51,430 bases of DNA from Candidatus Levyibacteriota bacterium (GCA_018062815.1 JAGORM010000005.1:1-51430), one strand, 5' to 3'; counted from the first letter of the stretch, positions 14,214 through 25,683 are shown. Program-made: numbers and translations. Notes: a model not told the origin generated them from the letters alone.

Positions 14214-15959
14214 ATGGATCCTGCCCAAACAAATCAACCACAACAGACAAATCAAAATATTAAACCTGAAAAAAATATTTCAGATGTTCTCATAGAGGAA
14301 GGGTTACTTACTCCTGAACAATATAAAAGATTAACAGAAGAAGCATCCGCTCGGGGAACAACGGTCGAGCAGCTTTTACTTGAAACGAATATAATTAATG
14401 AGGAACAGTATTATGAGGCCCGCGCGAAACTTACAGGAATACCGTTTGTATCCGTTGCAACACTTCCGTTTTCACCTGAATCATTAAGCTTTATTCCCAA
14501 AAATGTTGCAGAACGCTTTCAGGTAGTACCTTTTTCTTACGACAAGGCGAAGCTTTCTATTTCTCTTGCAATGGCTGACCCCCTAGATTTTGAGGCAATA
14601 AATTTTATTCAGCAAAAAACCGGAATGACTGTGGTTGCATTTCAATCTATCCCTTCAGAAATTTCTGAGGCAATAAAAAACGAATACAACATAGGACTTA
14701 TAGGTGAGGTTAAAGAGGCTTTAAAAGAAACTGAGCAAATTTCTAAAATAAAAACTTTTGACCAAGAAAGTATTGCAAAAGTTATAAAAGAAGCACCAAT
14801 TGCCAAAATTGTCTCAACTATTCTAGAATACGCCATTAAAAGCCGTGCGTCAGATGTTCACATAGAACCTCAAGAGGATCGTGTACGAGTGCGCTACCGG
14901 ATTGACGGAATCTTATACGAAAGACTCGCCCTCCCTAAAGCGGTACAGGACGCAGTCATCTCCAGAATTAAAATACTTTCTGATTTAAAAATAGACGAGC
15001 GTAGAACACCTCAAGATGGAAGATTTAATTTTAAATATCTTGATCAGGAAGTAGATCTTCGCGTGTCAGTTCTACCTACAACATATGGAGAAAAGATTGT
15101 CATGCGTCTTCTTCGAAAAAGCGGGGGAGTACCTACTCTAACAGAGCTTGGAATACGGGGAACAGCCCAGAAAGAATTAGAGGCAGCTATCTCAAGACCG
15201 CATGGAATAATTATTGTTTGTGGACCAACAGGAAGCGGAAAAACAACAACCCTCTATGCAGTACTTTCAAGAATAAACACCACAAAAGTAAACATCTCAA
15301 CTCTTGAAGATCCTGTCGAATATCAAATACCTGGATCTAATCAGGTACAAATTAATCCAGACGTAGGACTTACGTTTGCAAGCGGTTTGAGAGCATTTTT
15401 AAGACAGGATCCGAACATAATTTTGGTGGGTGAAATTAGAGACAAGGAAACTACTGATCTTGCAATCCAAGCGGCATTAACAGGACATTTAGTTTTTTCA
15501 ACACTTCATACATCAAATGCATCCGGAGCCCTTCCAAGACTTATAGACATGGGAGCAGAAACTTTTCTTTTAGCATCCACTATGACAGCAATAGTAGGGC
15601 AACGAATTGCCAGAAAAATCTGCCCAGACTGTAAAATTTCCTATATCCCAACTCAGGAAGTAATTTTAGAAATAAAACATGTATTGGGGTCATTAATGCC
15701 TCAAGGGGAAATACATTTATATAAAGGGAACGGCTGTGAATCATGCGGACAATCTGGATATCTTGGCAGAGTAGGAATATATGAGGTTCTTACTGTGACA
15801 AACCAGATAGCAAAAATGATCCTAGAGCGATCAGATGCAAACTCTATTGAACAAGAAGCAAAGAAAGAAGGAATGATTACCATAAAAGAAGACGGATATC
15901 TTAAAGCTTTAGAGGGAACAACCACAATTGAAGAGGTATTACGAGTCGCTCAAGATTAA
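14214..15959 (+). CDS. pilB: Type IV pilus extension ATPase PilB
   Basis: PilB is the hexameric cytoplasmic ATPase that powers pilus polymerisation. The 581-residue protein has an N-terminal MshEN-type domain (VLIEEGLLTPEQYKRL and following), the linker, and the GspE/PilB motor: Walker A GPTGSGKTT (about 337-345), the Asp box LEDPVEY, Walker B RQDPNIILVGEIRDKETTD, and the His box STLHTSNASGALPRL. The zinc-binding tetracysteine CPDCK ... CESCGQSGY (about 475-520) is present. The ATG at 14214 follows the hairpin; the TTG at 14199 lies inside it and is not preferred. pilT follows after 7 nt. Confidence 0.96.
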   Translation: MDPAQTNQPQQTNQNIKPEKNISDVLIEEGLLTPEQYKRLTEEASARGTTVEQLLLETNIINEEQYYEARAKLTGIPFVSVATLPFSPESLSFIPKNVAERFQVVPFSYDKAKLSISLAMADPLDFEAINFIQQKTGMTVVAFQSIPSEISEAIKNEYNIGLIGEVKEALKETEQISKIKTFDQESIAKVIKEAPIAKIVSTILEYAIKSRASDVHIEPQEDRVRVRYRIDGILYERLALPKAVQDAVISRIKILSDLKIDERRTPQDGRFNFKYLDQEVDLRVSVLPTTYGEKIVMRLLRKSGGVPTLTELGIRGTAQKELEAAISRPHGIIIVCGPTGSGKTTTLYAVLSRINTTKVNISTLEDPVEYQIPGSNQVQINPDVGLTFASGLRAFLRQDPNIILVGEIRDKETTDLAIQAALTGHLVFSTLHTSNASGALPRLIDMGAETFLLASTMTAIVGQRIARKICPDCKISYIPTQEVILEIKHVLGSLMPQGEIHLYKGNGCESCGQSGYLGRVGIYEVLTVTNQIAKMILERSDANSIEQEAKKEGMITIKEDGYLKALEGTTTIEEVLRVAQD

Positions 15960-15966
15960 TAAATAT

Positions 15967-17034
15967 ATGGAAATTTTAGAATTACTTGAAAAAACAGTTC
16001 AAAACAATGCTTCTGACCTTCATTTAGTTGTCGGGGATGTACCTGCGATAAGAATTGACGGAAGATTAACATTTTTAAATACTTATCCTCAGATAGAAAA
16101 AGACGAAATGGAAAAAATGATAGCAAGTATTTTGACTGCTCATCAAAAAGAATTCTTAGTAAATAATAGAAGCTTGGATTTTTCATATGCCTATGGCGGC
16201 GGAAATTTTGGTGACAGAGGCAGATTTAGAGTAAATTGTTATTATCAACGCGGAACACTTGCGGCAGCCTTCAGACTACTTCCAACAAGAATTAGAACCA
16301 TTGAGGAATTGGGACTTCCACCAATTTGTAGTACGTTTTCAAAATTAAGACAAGGATTTGTACTTGTAACAGGACCTACTGGTCATGGAAAATCTACAAC
16401 GCTCGCCGCAATTATAAATCAAATCAACTCTGAGCGTTCATCTAACATCATCACAATTGAAGATCCCATTGAGTATATGTACCCTAAGGGAAAGAGCATA
16501 GTCTCTCAAAGAGAATTAGGGTCTGACACTTTTTCATGGCACGAAGGACTTAAAAGCGCACTAAGAGAAGATATTGATGTTGTTCTAATTGGAGAAATGC
16601 GAGACCCTGAAAGCATTGCAACAGCCATCTCAATTGCGGAAACCGGGCATTTAGTTTTTTCTACACTTCACACTAATTCCGCAGCGCAAAGCATTGACCG
16701 TATAATTGACTCTTTCCCAGAAGCACAACAAGCTCAGATTAGAGTACAACTTGCAGGAACACTAGCTGGGATTATCTCTCAAAGACTTATTGAGAGGATT
16801 GATGCTGGCCGAGCAGTAGCCACTGAAGTCTTACTCGGAACAAATGCAGTTAGGGCCACCATCAGAGACGGTAAAACACATTTATTAGACTCCATTATAG
16901 AAACCTCCCAGAATGAAGGGATGATACCGCTTGACGTATCTTTGGCAAATCTAGTAAAAGATGGCGCTATTGCACTTGATACAGGTAAAAGCTACTCGCT
17001 TCATATGGATTCATTCTTAAGACTACTCTCATAA
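15967..17034 (+). CDS. pilT: Pilus retraction ATPase PilT
   Basis: PilT is the ATPase that depolymerises pili and drives twitching. The 355-residue protein has DLHLVVGDVPAIRIDG near the N-terminus and the PilT motor: Walker A GPTGHGKST (about 136-144), the Asp box TIEDPIEYM, Walker B LREDIDVVLIGEMRDPESI, His box HLVFSTLHTNSAAQSIDRI and AGIISQRLIERID. The His in the P-loop, where PilT of model species has Ser, is a conservative but visible difference. The classical AIRNLIRE C-terminal motif is not clear; RATIRDGKTHLLDSII occupies the place. The ATG at 15967 is chosen because the extra upstream residues lie inside pilB. Confidence 0.94.
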   Translation: MEILELLEKTVQNNASDLHLVVGDVPAIRIDGRLTFLNTYPQIEKDEMEKMIASILTAHQKEFLVNNRSLDFSYAYGGGNFGDRGRFRVNCYYQRGTLAAAFRLLPTRIRTIEELGLPPICSTFSKLRQGFVLVTGPTGHGKSTTLAAIINQINSERSSNIITIEDPIEYMYPKGKSIVSQRELGSDTFSWHEGLKSALREDIDVVLIGEMRDPESIATAISIAETGHLVFSTLHTNSAAQSIDRIIDSFPEAQQAQIRVQLAGTLAGIISQRLIERIDAGRAVATEVLLGTNAVRATIRDGKTHLLDSIIETSQNEGMIPLDVSLANLVKDGAIALDTGKSYSLHMDSFLRLLS

Positions 17035-17042
17035 AATGCACT

Positions 17043-18245
17043 ATGCGATACTCATATATAGCAGTAAACAATACAGGAGCAAAACAAAAAGGATTACTTG
17101 AAGCAAATAGTCAAAAAGAAGTAATAGACTACTTAAGAGAAAATAATCTCACCCCAATATTAATCCGCGAAGAACATGAGAATCATCTCCCTTTTTTAAA
17201 TTATGTAAACCGCGTTAAACAAGATGATATTGTTATTTTTACTCGACAACTAGCATCCATGATACAAACCGGTCTTACCCTAATTGAAGCACTTACTATT
17301 TTAAAAGACCAGGCACAGAAAACACAGCTAAAGGCACTCCTTGCTGACCTTATCGCAAACATATCCGGTGGCAGCTCTTTCTCCGAAGCTCTCTCTTATC
17401 ACAGAGATGTTTTCTCAGATGTTTATATCGCATTGGTTAGGGCGGCAGAAGCGGGGGGGGTAATGGATAAAATATTATCACGTCTCGCAGATAACCTAGA
17501 ACGCTCTCAGGATTTAAAAAGAAAGGTTAGATCCGCCCTTTTTTATCCGCTTATAGTAGTCGTGGGCGTAGTTTTAGTAATTGTAGTTATGAATGTTTTT
17601 GTTATTCCACAATTATCTACGCTTTACGAAGGTCTAAACGTTGAATTACCGCTTACCACTAGGATTGTTCTTGGGTTCTCAAAACTATTCACAACATTTT
17701 CTCCTCTTATGATAATTCTCATTATTGCGTGCGTCTTCTTATATAAACGTTTCTCAAAGAGTGGAACCGGAAAAGAACTTATTGACTCATATAAACTAAA
17801 GGTGCCAGTAATCGGAAAAATTTTAGTGTTATCCATTGAAGACGAAATTGCCCGAACTCTTTCTCTTCTTATTTCATCAGGTACATCAATCTTAGAAAGT
17901 CTTCACATAGCGGCAAACGTTGCAGGAAACTATAAATACAAACAGGGTGTGCTCTCATCTGCAACTTTAGTAGAAAAAGGATTAACACTTTCAGCGGCTT
18001 TTGAGCAGCAGAACATATTCCCCGCTATTTTTATTCAAATGACAAAGGTCGGAGAATCAACCGGAAAAATTGATGAAAATTTAAATAAAGTCGCAGAATA
18101 CTTTGAGCGCGACCTAGAACTAAAGGTAAAAACACTCACAACATCAATTGAACCTATACTATTGGTGGTTTTAGGTGTAACTGTAGGATTCTTAATTATT
18201 TCAGTTATATCTCCGATTTACGGACTCATCTCGTCAATCCAGTAG
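17043..18245 (+). CDS. pilC: Type IV pilus inner-membrane platform protein PilC
   Basis: PilC/GspF is the polytopic platform on which PilB and PilT act. The 400-residue protein has two tandem GspF domains: DIVIFTRQLASMIQTGLTLIEALTIL (about 62-87) with the first membrane pair near FYPLIVVVGVVLVIVVMNVF (about 168-187), and IARTLSLLISSGTSILESLHIAANV (about 275-299), then the C-terminal helix ILLVVLGVTVGFLIISVI. Length is typical. It closes the pilB-T-C operon. Its last 20 bases overlap the 3' end of a minus-strand gene. Confidence 0.95.
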   Translation: MRYSYIAVNNTGAKQKGLLEANSQKEVIDYLRENNLTPILIREEHENHLPFLNYVNRVKQDDIVIFTRQLASMIQTGLTLIEALTILKDQAQKTQLKALLADLIANISGGSSFSEALSYHRDVFSDVYIALVRAAEAGGVMDKILSRLADNLERSQDLKRKVRSALFYPLIVVVGVVLVIVVMNVFVIPQLSTLYEGLNVELPLTTRIVLGFSKLFTTFSPLMIILIIACVFLYKRFSKSGTGKELIDSYKLKVPVIGKILVLSIEDEIARTLSLLISSGTSILESLHIAANVAGNYKYKQGVLSSATLVEKGLTLSAAFEQQNIFPAIFIQMTKVGESTGKIDENLNKVAEYFERDLELKVKTLTTSIEPILLVVLGVTVGFLIISVISPIYGLISSIQ

Positions 18246-18807
18246 ATTGTTCATTAAAAGAAAAGGAGGATTTGTAAGAAAATTTGCCCGATTCCAAAGT
18301 AACAAAATGAATTTCTTCAGTATTTACTTGAACAGGTTTTGAATTTTTTTCAGTTTTTACGCCACGCACAAGCACATCAACCACATCACAAACAACATCT
18401 TTTGGTAAAATTACCCCAATCGCCAAAACAGAACTCTGCACATCCTCTTTATTGCCAGGTTTAGCATTCCAATCCCTTATTTTTTTCAACGTATCATCAG
18501 CAATATTTCCCATTTCCCGGTGCAATCTTTTTCTAAAATGAGAAAGCCCCTCACTGGAACAATCTCTAGGAGAAAAGGTTTCAGTTTTCTCAGTTGGCCC
18601 ACCAACTACTCCTCCCAAAACAGAAGCATTCTGCTTTCCTGTACCGTCTTTACCCGAATAATAAATACGTGTAATCGCATGATTATTTAAAACACTTAAT
18701 GATGAAGGAGAGTGAGTAGAGATATCGGAAGGAGTTGGGACTATAAAAATATTTAGTTTTTCCTGAGGCATATTATAAAATTCCCAAGTGGGAGTTCTAT
18801 GAGGCAT
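18226..18807 (-). CDS. Protein of unknown function, convergent with pilC
   Basis: The 193-residue product has no membrane segment, signal peptide or catalytic motif I recognise. It contains ITRIYYSGKDGTGKQNASVL (about 46-65), a mixed-charge helical part around SHFRKRLHREMGNIADDTLK, and SSVLAIGVILPKDVVCDVVDV (about 125-145). The order of alternating short strands and helices looks soluble and cytoplasmic. A second Met at residue 13 (18771) is an alternative start. The 3' end overlaps pilC by 20 bp in antisense. Good codon flow over 580 bases argues that it is real. No function can be assigned. Confidence 0.55.
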   Translation of the reverse strand: MPHRTPTWEFYNMPQEKLNIFIVPTPSDISTHSPSSLSVLNNHAITRIYYSGKDGTGKQNASVLGGVVGGPTEKTETFSPRDCSSEGLSHFRKRLHREMGNIADDTLKKIRDWNAKPGNKEDVQSSVLAIGVILPKDVVCDVVDVLVRGVKTEKNSKPVQVNTEEIHFVTLESGKFSYKSSFSFNEQSTGLTR

Positions 18808-18834
18808 TATACAAAATATTTTATGTTATGCAAG

Positions 18835-18863
18835 TTGACACATTTGTTTTTTTTCTTTATACT
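18835..18863 (+). promoter_or_regulatory. Strong promoter upstream of gyrB
   Basis: TTGACA (18835-18840), exactly 17 bp and TATACT (18858-18863): the best sigma70 match in the window. The predicted start is about 18870, 127 nt before the gyrB ATG. Two further TATAAT boxes (18911-18916, 18923-18928) lie downstream; the second has TTGGCC 18 bp upstream and could be a second gyrB promoter. Confidence 0.7.
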
Positions 18864-18871
18864 AACTTCAC

Positions 18872-18896
18872 AAGCGATAGTTTATATCGCTTTTTT
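18872..18896 (+). promoter_or_regulatory. Terminator-like hairpin at the gyrB transcript 5' end
   Basis: AAGCGATA (18872-18879) and TATCGCTT (18885-18892) form a perfect 8 bp stem with a 5 nt loop, followed by a run of six T (18891-18896). It begins about 2 nt after the predicted start of the promoter at 18835. It could be a stabilising 5' hairpin, an attenuator, or the terminator for read-through from pilBTC. Confidence 0.6.
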
Positions 18897-18984
18897 AATT
18901 GGCCGACAGATATAATTTTTGATATAATGAAACTAGTTTAAAAAACAACATTTCAATCACAATAAAATTGATATACTCACATAA

Positions 18985-20946
<1,962 letters not shown>

Positions 20947-20973
20947 CCTATTTTAGGAGGTGAATAAAATATT

Positions 20974-21480
20974 ATGAAATTAACAGCAGGAGAAAAAGCA
21001 CCAGAACAAGTAAACGTACTAATTGAAATTCCGTCAGGGTCATCAATAAAATACGAGCTAGATAAAGATAGCGACGTTGTATTTGTAGATAGATTTTTAC
21101 ATACAGCCATGTATTATCCTTTTAATTATGGCTTCATTCCCGGAACACAAGCTCCCGACGGAGATCCGGTTGATGTTTTAGTATTATCTGAGCAATCAAT
21201 AGCACCTGGCTGCGCCATAAAAGCAATACCTATTGGATTTTTAGAGATGGAGGATGAAGAAGGAGTTGACGCAAAAGTAGTTGCCGTTCCACCCACAAAA
21301 ATTGATCCATTTTATGGTACGTTCACATCTATTGATCAGATTCCAGAGGCATTGAGGAATAAAATTAAACATTTTTTTGAGAATTATAAAACACTTGAAG
21401 CTGGAAAGTGGATTAAAATAAAAGATTGGAAAGGAAAAGAAGAAGCACTTGCTGAAATCACAAAAGGAATGGGCAAGTAA
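20974..21480 (+). CDS. ppa: Inorganic pyrophosphatase
   Basis: This family I soluble pyrophosphatase hydrolyses PPi to phosphate and pulls nucleic acid and aminoacyl-tRNA synthesis forward. The 168-residue protein has FVDRFLHTAMYYPFNYGFIP (about 32-51) and the metal-binding signature DGDPVDVLVLSE (about 57-68), then KVVAVPPTKIDPFYG. Length is normal for bacterial enzymes. It has one of the few strong Shine-Dalgarno sequences in the window (AGGAGGTG, 20955-20962), consistent with being translated from a gyrB-ppa message and not from a leaderless transcript. Confidence 0.95.
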   Translation: MKLTAGEKAPEQVNVLIEIPSGSSIKYELDKDSDVVFVDRFLHTAMYYPFNYGFIPGTQAPDGDPVDVLVLSEQSIAPGCAIKAIPIGFLEMEDEEGVDAKVVAVPPTKIDPFYGTFTSIDQIPEALRNKIKHFFENYKTLEAGKWIKIKDWKGKEEALAEITKGMGK

Positions 21481-21490
21481 TTACTGATTC

Positions 21491-21555
21491 CTAATTGACC
21501 TAATAGCCTAAAGTCAATTTATTGAAATTGCAGGTAATTAAATTAGGTTAATTAG
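21491..21555 (+). promoter_or_regulatory. Structured ppa-gyrA intergenic region with competing pairings
   Basis: CTAATTGACCTAAT (21491-21504) can pair with ATTAGGTTAATTAG (21542-21555) over 14 positions, counting one G-U pair. The same left arm can pair with GTCAATT (21513-21519), and CAATTT/AAATTG (21515-21520, 21525-21530) forms a third short stem. These alternatives exclude one another. A TATATT box (21568-21573) ends 6 nt before the gyrA ATG, but its -35 is weak. Confidence 0.4.
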
Positions 21556-21579
21556 AAGTTAAATAATTATATTTATAAT

Positions 21580-24069
21580 ATGGCTGACAATATTGGAAAA
21601 CTTGAACATGTAGAATTGGGAGTAGAGGCTCAAAAGGCGTATTTAGACTACGCAATGAGCGTTATTGTTTCCCGTGCGCTCCCAGATGTAAGGGACGGTC
21701 TCAAACCGGTTCATAGAAGAATTCTTTTTGCTATGAATGAACTGGGACTGAATCCTACCTCAAAATTTAAAAAATCTGCAACCATAGTGGGTGAAGTTAT
21801 GGGTAAATATCATCCGCACGGTGACATGGCAATTTATGACACCCTTGTAAGGCTTGCTCAAGACTTTTCAATGCGATACCCCCTCATTCACGGACAGGGA
21901 AATTTTGGCTCAATGGACGGGGATAGTGCTGCTGCCATGCGCTACACAGAAGCAAAACTCGCGGCAATTGCAGGCGAAATGCTTAGGGATATTGAAAAGG
22001 AAACCGTTGACTTTTCTCCAAATTTTGACGCTACAATCATGGAGCCGGTATATCTTCCAAGTCTACTTCCAAATTTACTTCTTGCAGGTTCCGAAGGAAT
22101 TGCGGTAGGAATGGCTACAAAAATTCCTCCTCACAATTTAACTGAAGTGGTTGACGCAGCGATTTTTCTTATTGGAAGAACAAAAGTAGAGAAGTCAGAA
22201 ACGGGCGGGGTAGCGTCCCTCACGTCAGATGTATCAATTGATGAACTCATTGATTATGTAAAAGGTCCAGACTTTCCTACAGGAGGAGCTATATTTGATA
22301 TCAATGAAATTAAAAATGTTTACAGAACCGGACGTGGGAAAATTATCATACGAGGAATCGCTGAAATTGAGGATATAGGGCAGGGAAAAAGTGCAATAAT
22401 TATTCGTGAGATACCATATCAAGTAAACAAGTCAGCATTAGTAGCAAAAATTGCTGAGCTTGCAAAAGATAAAAGAATTGAGGGAATATCAGATCTTCGG
22501 GATGAATCTGATAGACATGGAGTGCGGGTAGTTGTTGAGTTAAAAAGAGATGCAACTCCAAAAAAAATCTTAAATAATCTCTATAAGCTTACCTACCTTC
22601 AAACTCAATTTCCCGCAAATTTTGTAGCTTTGGTTGATGGCGTACCTAAGACTGTTAATCTTAAGATTATACTTGAAGAATATGTAAAGCATAGATTTTC
22701 AGTGGTGACACGCCGATCAGAATTTGAACTGCGAGAGGCTCAGGCTCGTCTTCACATTCTTGATGGATTACTTATTGCGGTCAACAATATAGATGCCGTA
22801 ATCAAACTAATCCGAGAATCTGACAGCGCAGATCATGCCAGAGAAAGACTCATGGAGCAGTTTAAATTATCCGAAATTCAATCAACAGCCATCTTGGATA
22901 TGCAGCTAAGACGTCTAGCCGCATTAGAACGTGAAAAACTTGAAGATGAATGGAAAATGGTAAAAGAACTTATTGATTACCTTAACTCAATACTCGGAGA
23001 CTCAGTTAAAATGCTTGCAGTTATTAAGGGTGAAATTGAAAAACTAAAAGAAAAATTTCAAGATCCCCGACGCACAAGAGTATACAAATCAAAAGTTGAC
23101 GAATTCTCGGATGAAGATCTTATCCAAAACGAGCCTACAGTCATTACAATAACTCAATCTGGGTATATAAAAAGGCAAAGCATTACGTCATTTAAAACTC
23201 AGCACAGGGGCGGGAAGGGTGTTTCAGGAATGACTACAAAAGAAGATGACGCAATAGAGCACATCTTGTATTCTGAAACCCATGACTTTGTTTTGTTTTA
23301 TACAAATACTGGAAAAGTTTACCAAACACGAGTATTTGAAATTCCGGAATCTTCACGTGTTGCAAAGGGACAAGCAATAGTTAATCTTATTGATATGCCT
23401 TCGGGTGAAACAATAAAATCAATTCTTACGTACAATCCAAAGGAAAAAGCTGCTAATAAATTTGTTTTAATGGCTACAAAAAAAGGAGAAATTAAAAAAA
23501 CAGGAATTGATGAGTTTAAGAATATCAGAAAATCAGGAATTCTTGCAATAAATATTCAAGCCAATGATGAATTATCTTTTGTTGACTTTACAAATGGCGA
23601 CAATGACATTTTGCTTGTAACCAAAAGTGGGAAAATTATCTCATTTAATGAATCTCAAATTAGAGCAACAGGAAGGTCTTCTATGGGGGTAAGAGGTATT
23701 AAGCTTGTAGGAAATGATATGGTCGTTGCAGCTGATGTTCTGGAGAAAAATTCAAATAAAAATCTACTTGTTATAACAGAAAATGGGATAGGGAAGAAAA
23801 CACATGTTTCTGAGTTTAGAAATCAGAATAGAGGAGGACAAGGAATTCGCGTCGCAAATATTACTGAAAAAACAGGAACGATAGTATTTTCTACCGTTAT
23901 TTCAGATAAGGCGAAAGAGGTAATTATTACATCCCTTAAGGGAGTTATTGTAAAACTTGATTTAACATCTATACCTCTTCTATCAAGAAATGCGCAGGGA
24001 GTCATCCTAATGCGTTTTAAAAATGCCTCAGACAAAGTTGCAACTGCAACAGCAGTTGAAGCAGAATAA
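21580..24069 (+). CDS. gyrA: DNA gyrase subunit A
   Basis: GyrA cleaves and rejoins DNA in the gyrase heterotetramer. The 829-residue protein has [20 protein letters not shown], the QRDR region [18 protein letters not shown], and the catalytic Tyr at residue 122 ([11 protein letters not shown]). The C-terminal beta-pinwheel contains QHRGGKG (about 544-550), a GyrA-box (consensus QRRGGKG) with His for Arg at the second position. That box distinguishes GyrA from ParC, which supports gyrase and not topoisomerase IV. Several pinwheel blade motifs follow ([45 protein letters not shown]). Confidence 0.95.
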   Translation: MADNIGKLEHVELGVEAQKAYLDYAMSVIVSRALPDVRDGLKPVHRRILFAMNELGLNPTSKFKKSATIVGEVMGKYHPHGDMAIYDTLVRLAQDFSMRYPLIHGQGNFGSMDGDSAAAMRYTEAKLAAIAGEMLRDIEKETVDFSPNFDATIMEPVYLPSLLPNLLLAGSEGIAVGMATKIPPHNLTEVVDAAIFLIGRTKVEKSETGGVASLTSDVSIDELIDYVKGPDFPTGGAIFDINEIKNVYRTGRGKIIIRGIAEIEDIGQGKSAIIIREIPYQVNKSALVAKIAELAKDKRIEGISDLRDESDRHGVRVVVELKRDATPKKILNNLYKLTYLQTQFPANFVALVDGVPKTVNLKIILEEYVKHRFSVVTRRSEFELREAQARLHILDGLLIAVNNIDAVIKLIRESDSADHARERLMEQFKLSEIQSTAILDMQLRRLAALEREKLEDEWKMVKELIDYLNSILGDSVKMLAVIKGEIEKLKEKFQDPRRTRVYKSKVDEFSDEDLIQNEPTVITITQSGYIKRQSITSFKTQHRGGKGVSGMTTKEDDAIEHILYSETHDFVLFYTNTGKVYQTRVFEIPESSRVAKGQAIVNLIDMPSGETIKSILTYNPKEKAANKFVLMATKKGEIKKTGIDEFKNIRKSGILAINIQANDELSFVDFTNGDNDILLVTKSGKIISFNESQIRATGRSSMGVRGIKLVGNDMVVAADVLEKNSNKNLLVITENGIGKKTHVSEFRNQNRGGQGIRVANITEKTGTIVFSTVISDKAKEVIITSLKGVIVKLDLTSIPLLSRNAQGVILMRFKNASDKVATATAVEAE

Positions 24070-24080
24070 GAAACAAATAC

Positions 24081-25130
24081 ATGCAATCATTTGTATTAAG
24101 AACAAGTATTCTTTTGCTTTTTTCTCTTTTTTTTATTGTGCTTTTGTTTATTGTGCTCTCAGATAGGAATACCGGAGACCTTCCCGCAACAAATACTGAT
24201 TCAAAATTTTCTTCTCAAAAAAATTCTCTCTCAATAATTGTAATGAGGAATCGGTCATATCCTGGATCAGAACTTGTTATTGAGGAAGAATTACCTGAGG
24301 GTGCGGGGTACAAACAATATATTGCTTCGTATTTTTCCGATGATTTAAAGATTTATGGTCTACTTACCATCCCTACTACAAAAAAGCCTGAAAAGGGCTA
24401 TCCTGCAATCATTTTTAACCATGGCTACATACCTCCCGCAGAATATAAAACAACTGAAAGGTATGTTTCTTACCAGGATTCATTTGCAAGAAACGGATAT
24501 ATTACTTTAAAGTCAGATTACAGGGGACACGGAAATTCTGAAGGAAACCCAGAGGGCGCATATTTTTCTCCTGCATACACAATTGATGTATTAAATGCGC
24601 TTTCAAGCCTCAAAAAATTATCAGAAGTAGATGCAAATAATATAGGCATATGGGGACACTCACTAGGAGGAAATATTACACAAAGAGTACTTGTTATAAA
24701 ACCTCAGGATATAAAAGCTGCTGTAATATGGGGTGGGGTAGTAGGATCATATGAAGATATTTTTTCTGAATGGTGGAATAAGAGACAAACTCCTACCGTA
24801 TCTCCACGTTTTCCTGAACAACAATTGAATAGGCCAAGTCGTCAGAATTTTATAAATAAGTACGGGCAACCAAATAAGGGCAATCCGTTTTGGAATGAGA
24901 TATCGCCAAGTACTTATATTTCAGATGTTGCTTCACCAGTCCAGCTTCATCATGGATTAACAGACGAAACAGTCCCGTATGCACTTTCACAAAAATACTA
25001 TGACGCTCTCAAGAATAACGGAAAGACAGTTGAAGCTTTTTATTATGAAAACACGGATCACAACATATCACAGTCTTTCAACCTAGCGATGGAACGCTCG
25101 GTTGACTTTTTTAATAAGTATCTTAAATAA
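24081..25130 (+). CDS. Membrane-anchored alpha/beta hydrolase (S9-like)
   Basis: The 349-residue protein has an N-terminal hydrophobic anchor (about residues 8-27) and an alpha/beta-hydrolase domain probably outside the cytoplasm. Visible elements are the oxyanion-side motif NHGYIPP (about 113), DYRGHGNSEG, the nucleophile elbow GHSLGG (Ser194), the acid in HHGLTDETVP and the catalytic His in ENTDHNISQ. The ITIPTT-type core and 'prolyl oligopeptidase-like' order suggest a peptidase S9 or acyl hydrolase. Substrate is unknown. It starts 11 nt after gyrA and is followed after 7 nt by the Rpf-like gene, which hints at a role at the envelope. Confidence 0.8.
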   Translation: MQSFVLRTSILLLFSLFFIVLLFIVLSDRNTGDLPATNTDSKFSSQKNSLSIIVMRNRSYPGSELVIEEELPEGAGYKQYIASYFSDDLKIYGLLTIPTTKKPEKGYPAIIFNHGYIPPAEYKTTERYVSYQDSFARNGYITLKSDYRGHGNSEGNPEGAYFSPAYTIDVLNALSSLKKLSEVDANNIGIWGHSLGGNITQRVLVIKPQDIKAAVIWGGVVGSYEDIFSEWWNKRQTPTVSPRFPEQQLNRPSRQNFINKYGQPNKGNPFWNEISPSTYISDVASPVQLHHGLTDETVPYALSQKYYDALKNNGKTVEAFYYENTDHNISQSFNLAMERSVDFFNKYLK

Positions 25131-25137
25131 TACATAT

Positions 25138-25683
25138 ATGCACTATCCCGAAAAAACCTCATCAGTAGAGGAAAAGGTAGTAAAATTAATAATCTTTATT
25201 GGGGAACGATTGGCTATCATTTTATTTGCGGTTTTCGCATCTACACTTCTACTTACAAGCTTTACATCTCAAGCGTTTTCAAAACAGGAAGAACCGGAAT
25301 TCGTGAAGCCTGAAAACAATTGGTACCAAAAAGACGTCACACTTCCAACGCTGAAATCTGAATACAAAACAGTAGAATACTCCATTTCTGAAGCTCAAAT
25401 AACCCCTACACCCAGCCCTAAAATAGAACCCGTTAACTCATCTGATAACAAAATTTGGGAAAAATTAGCACAGTGCGAGACTCATGGAAATTGGAGTGCA
25501 GATACGGGAAATGGATATTATGGCGGACTCCAATTTAATATGTCCTCCTGGCAAGGAACGGGCGGCTCAGGGAATCCTGCTCAGGCATCAAAAGATGAGC
25601 AAATAGTAAGAGGAAAAATACTTCAGGAAAAACGTGGGTGGGGACCTTGGAACGCTTGCGCCAAGAAACTAGGACTACTTTAA
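25138..25683 (+). CDS. Rpf-like transglycosylase-domain protein
   Basis: The 181-residue protein has one membrane segment (about 16-43), a Pro/Thr spacer (ITPTPSPKIEP) and a C-terminal domain (about 103-181) reading WEKLAQCETHGNWSADTGNG then YYGGLQFNMSSWQGTGGSG and QEKRGWGPWNACAKKLGL. This is the resuscitation-promoting-factor catalytic domain (W-x-x-L-A-x-C-E-x-G-G-N-W-x-x-x-T-G-N-G-Y-Y-G-G-L-Q-F), with the catalytic Glu retained in the CE pair. Rpf domains cleave peptidoglycan and are best known in Actinobacteria. The Gly after Glu is His here (CETHGNW versus CESGGNW). The start ATG at 25138 follows the preceding stop by 7 nt. Confidence 0.92.
   Translation: MHYPEKTSSVEEKVVKLIIFIGERLAIILFAVFASTLLLTSFTSQAFSKQEEPEFVKPENNWYQKDVTLPTLKSEYKTVEYSISEAQITPTPSPKIEPVNSSDNKIWEKLAQCETHGNWSADTGNGYYGGLQFNMSSWQGTGGSGNPAQASKDEQIVRGKILQEKRGWGPWNACAKKLGLL

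Noticed and set aside
18872-18896. Simple terminator of an upstream gene
   Set aside because: The hairpin and T-run look like an intrinsic terminator, but they start about 2 nt after the strongest promoter in the window and the nearest upstream plus-strand gene ends over 600 bp away. I therefore listed it as a 5' hairpin/attenuator candidate and kept termination of pilBTC read-through only as an alternative.
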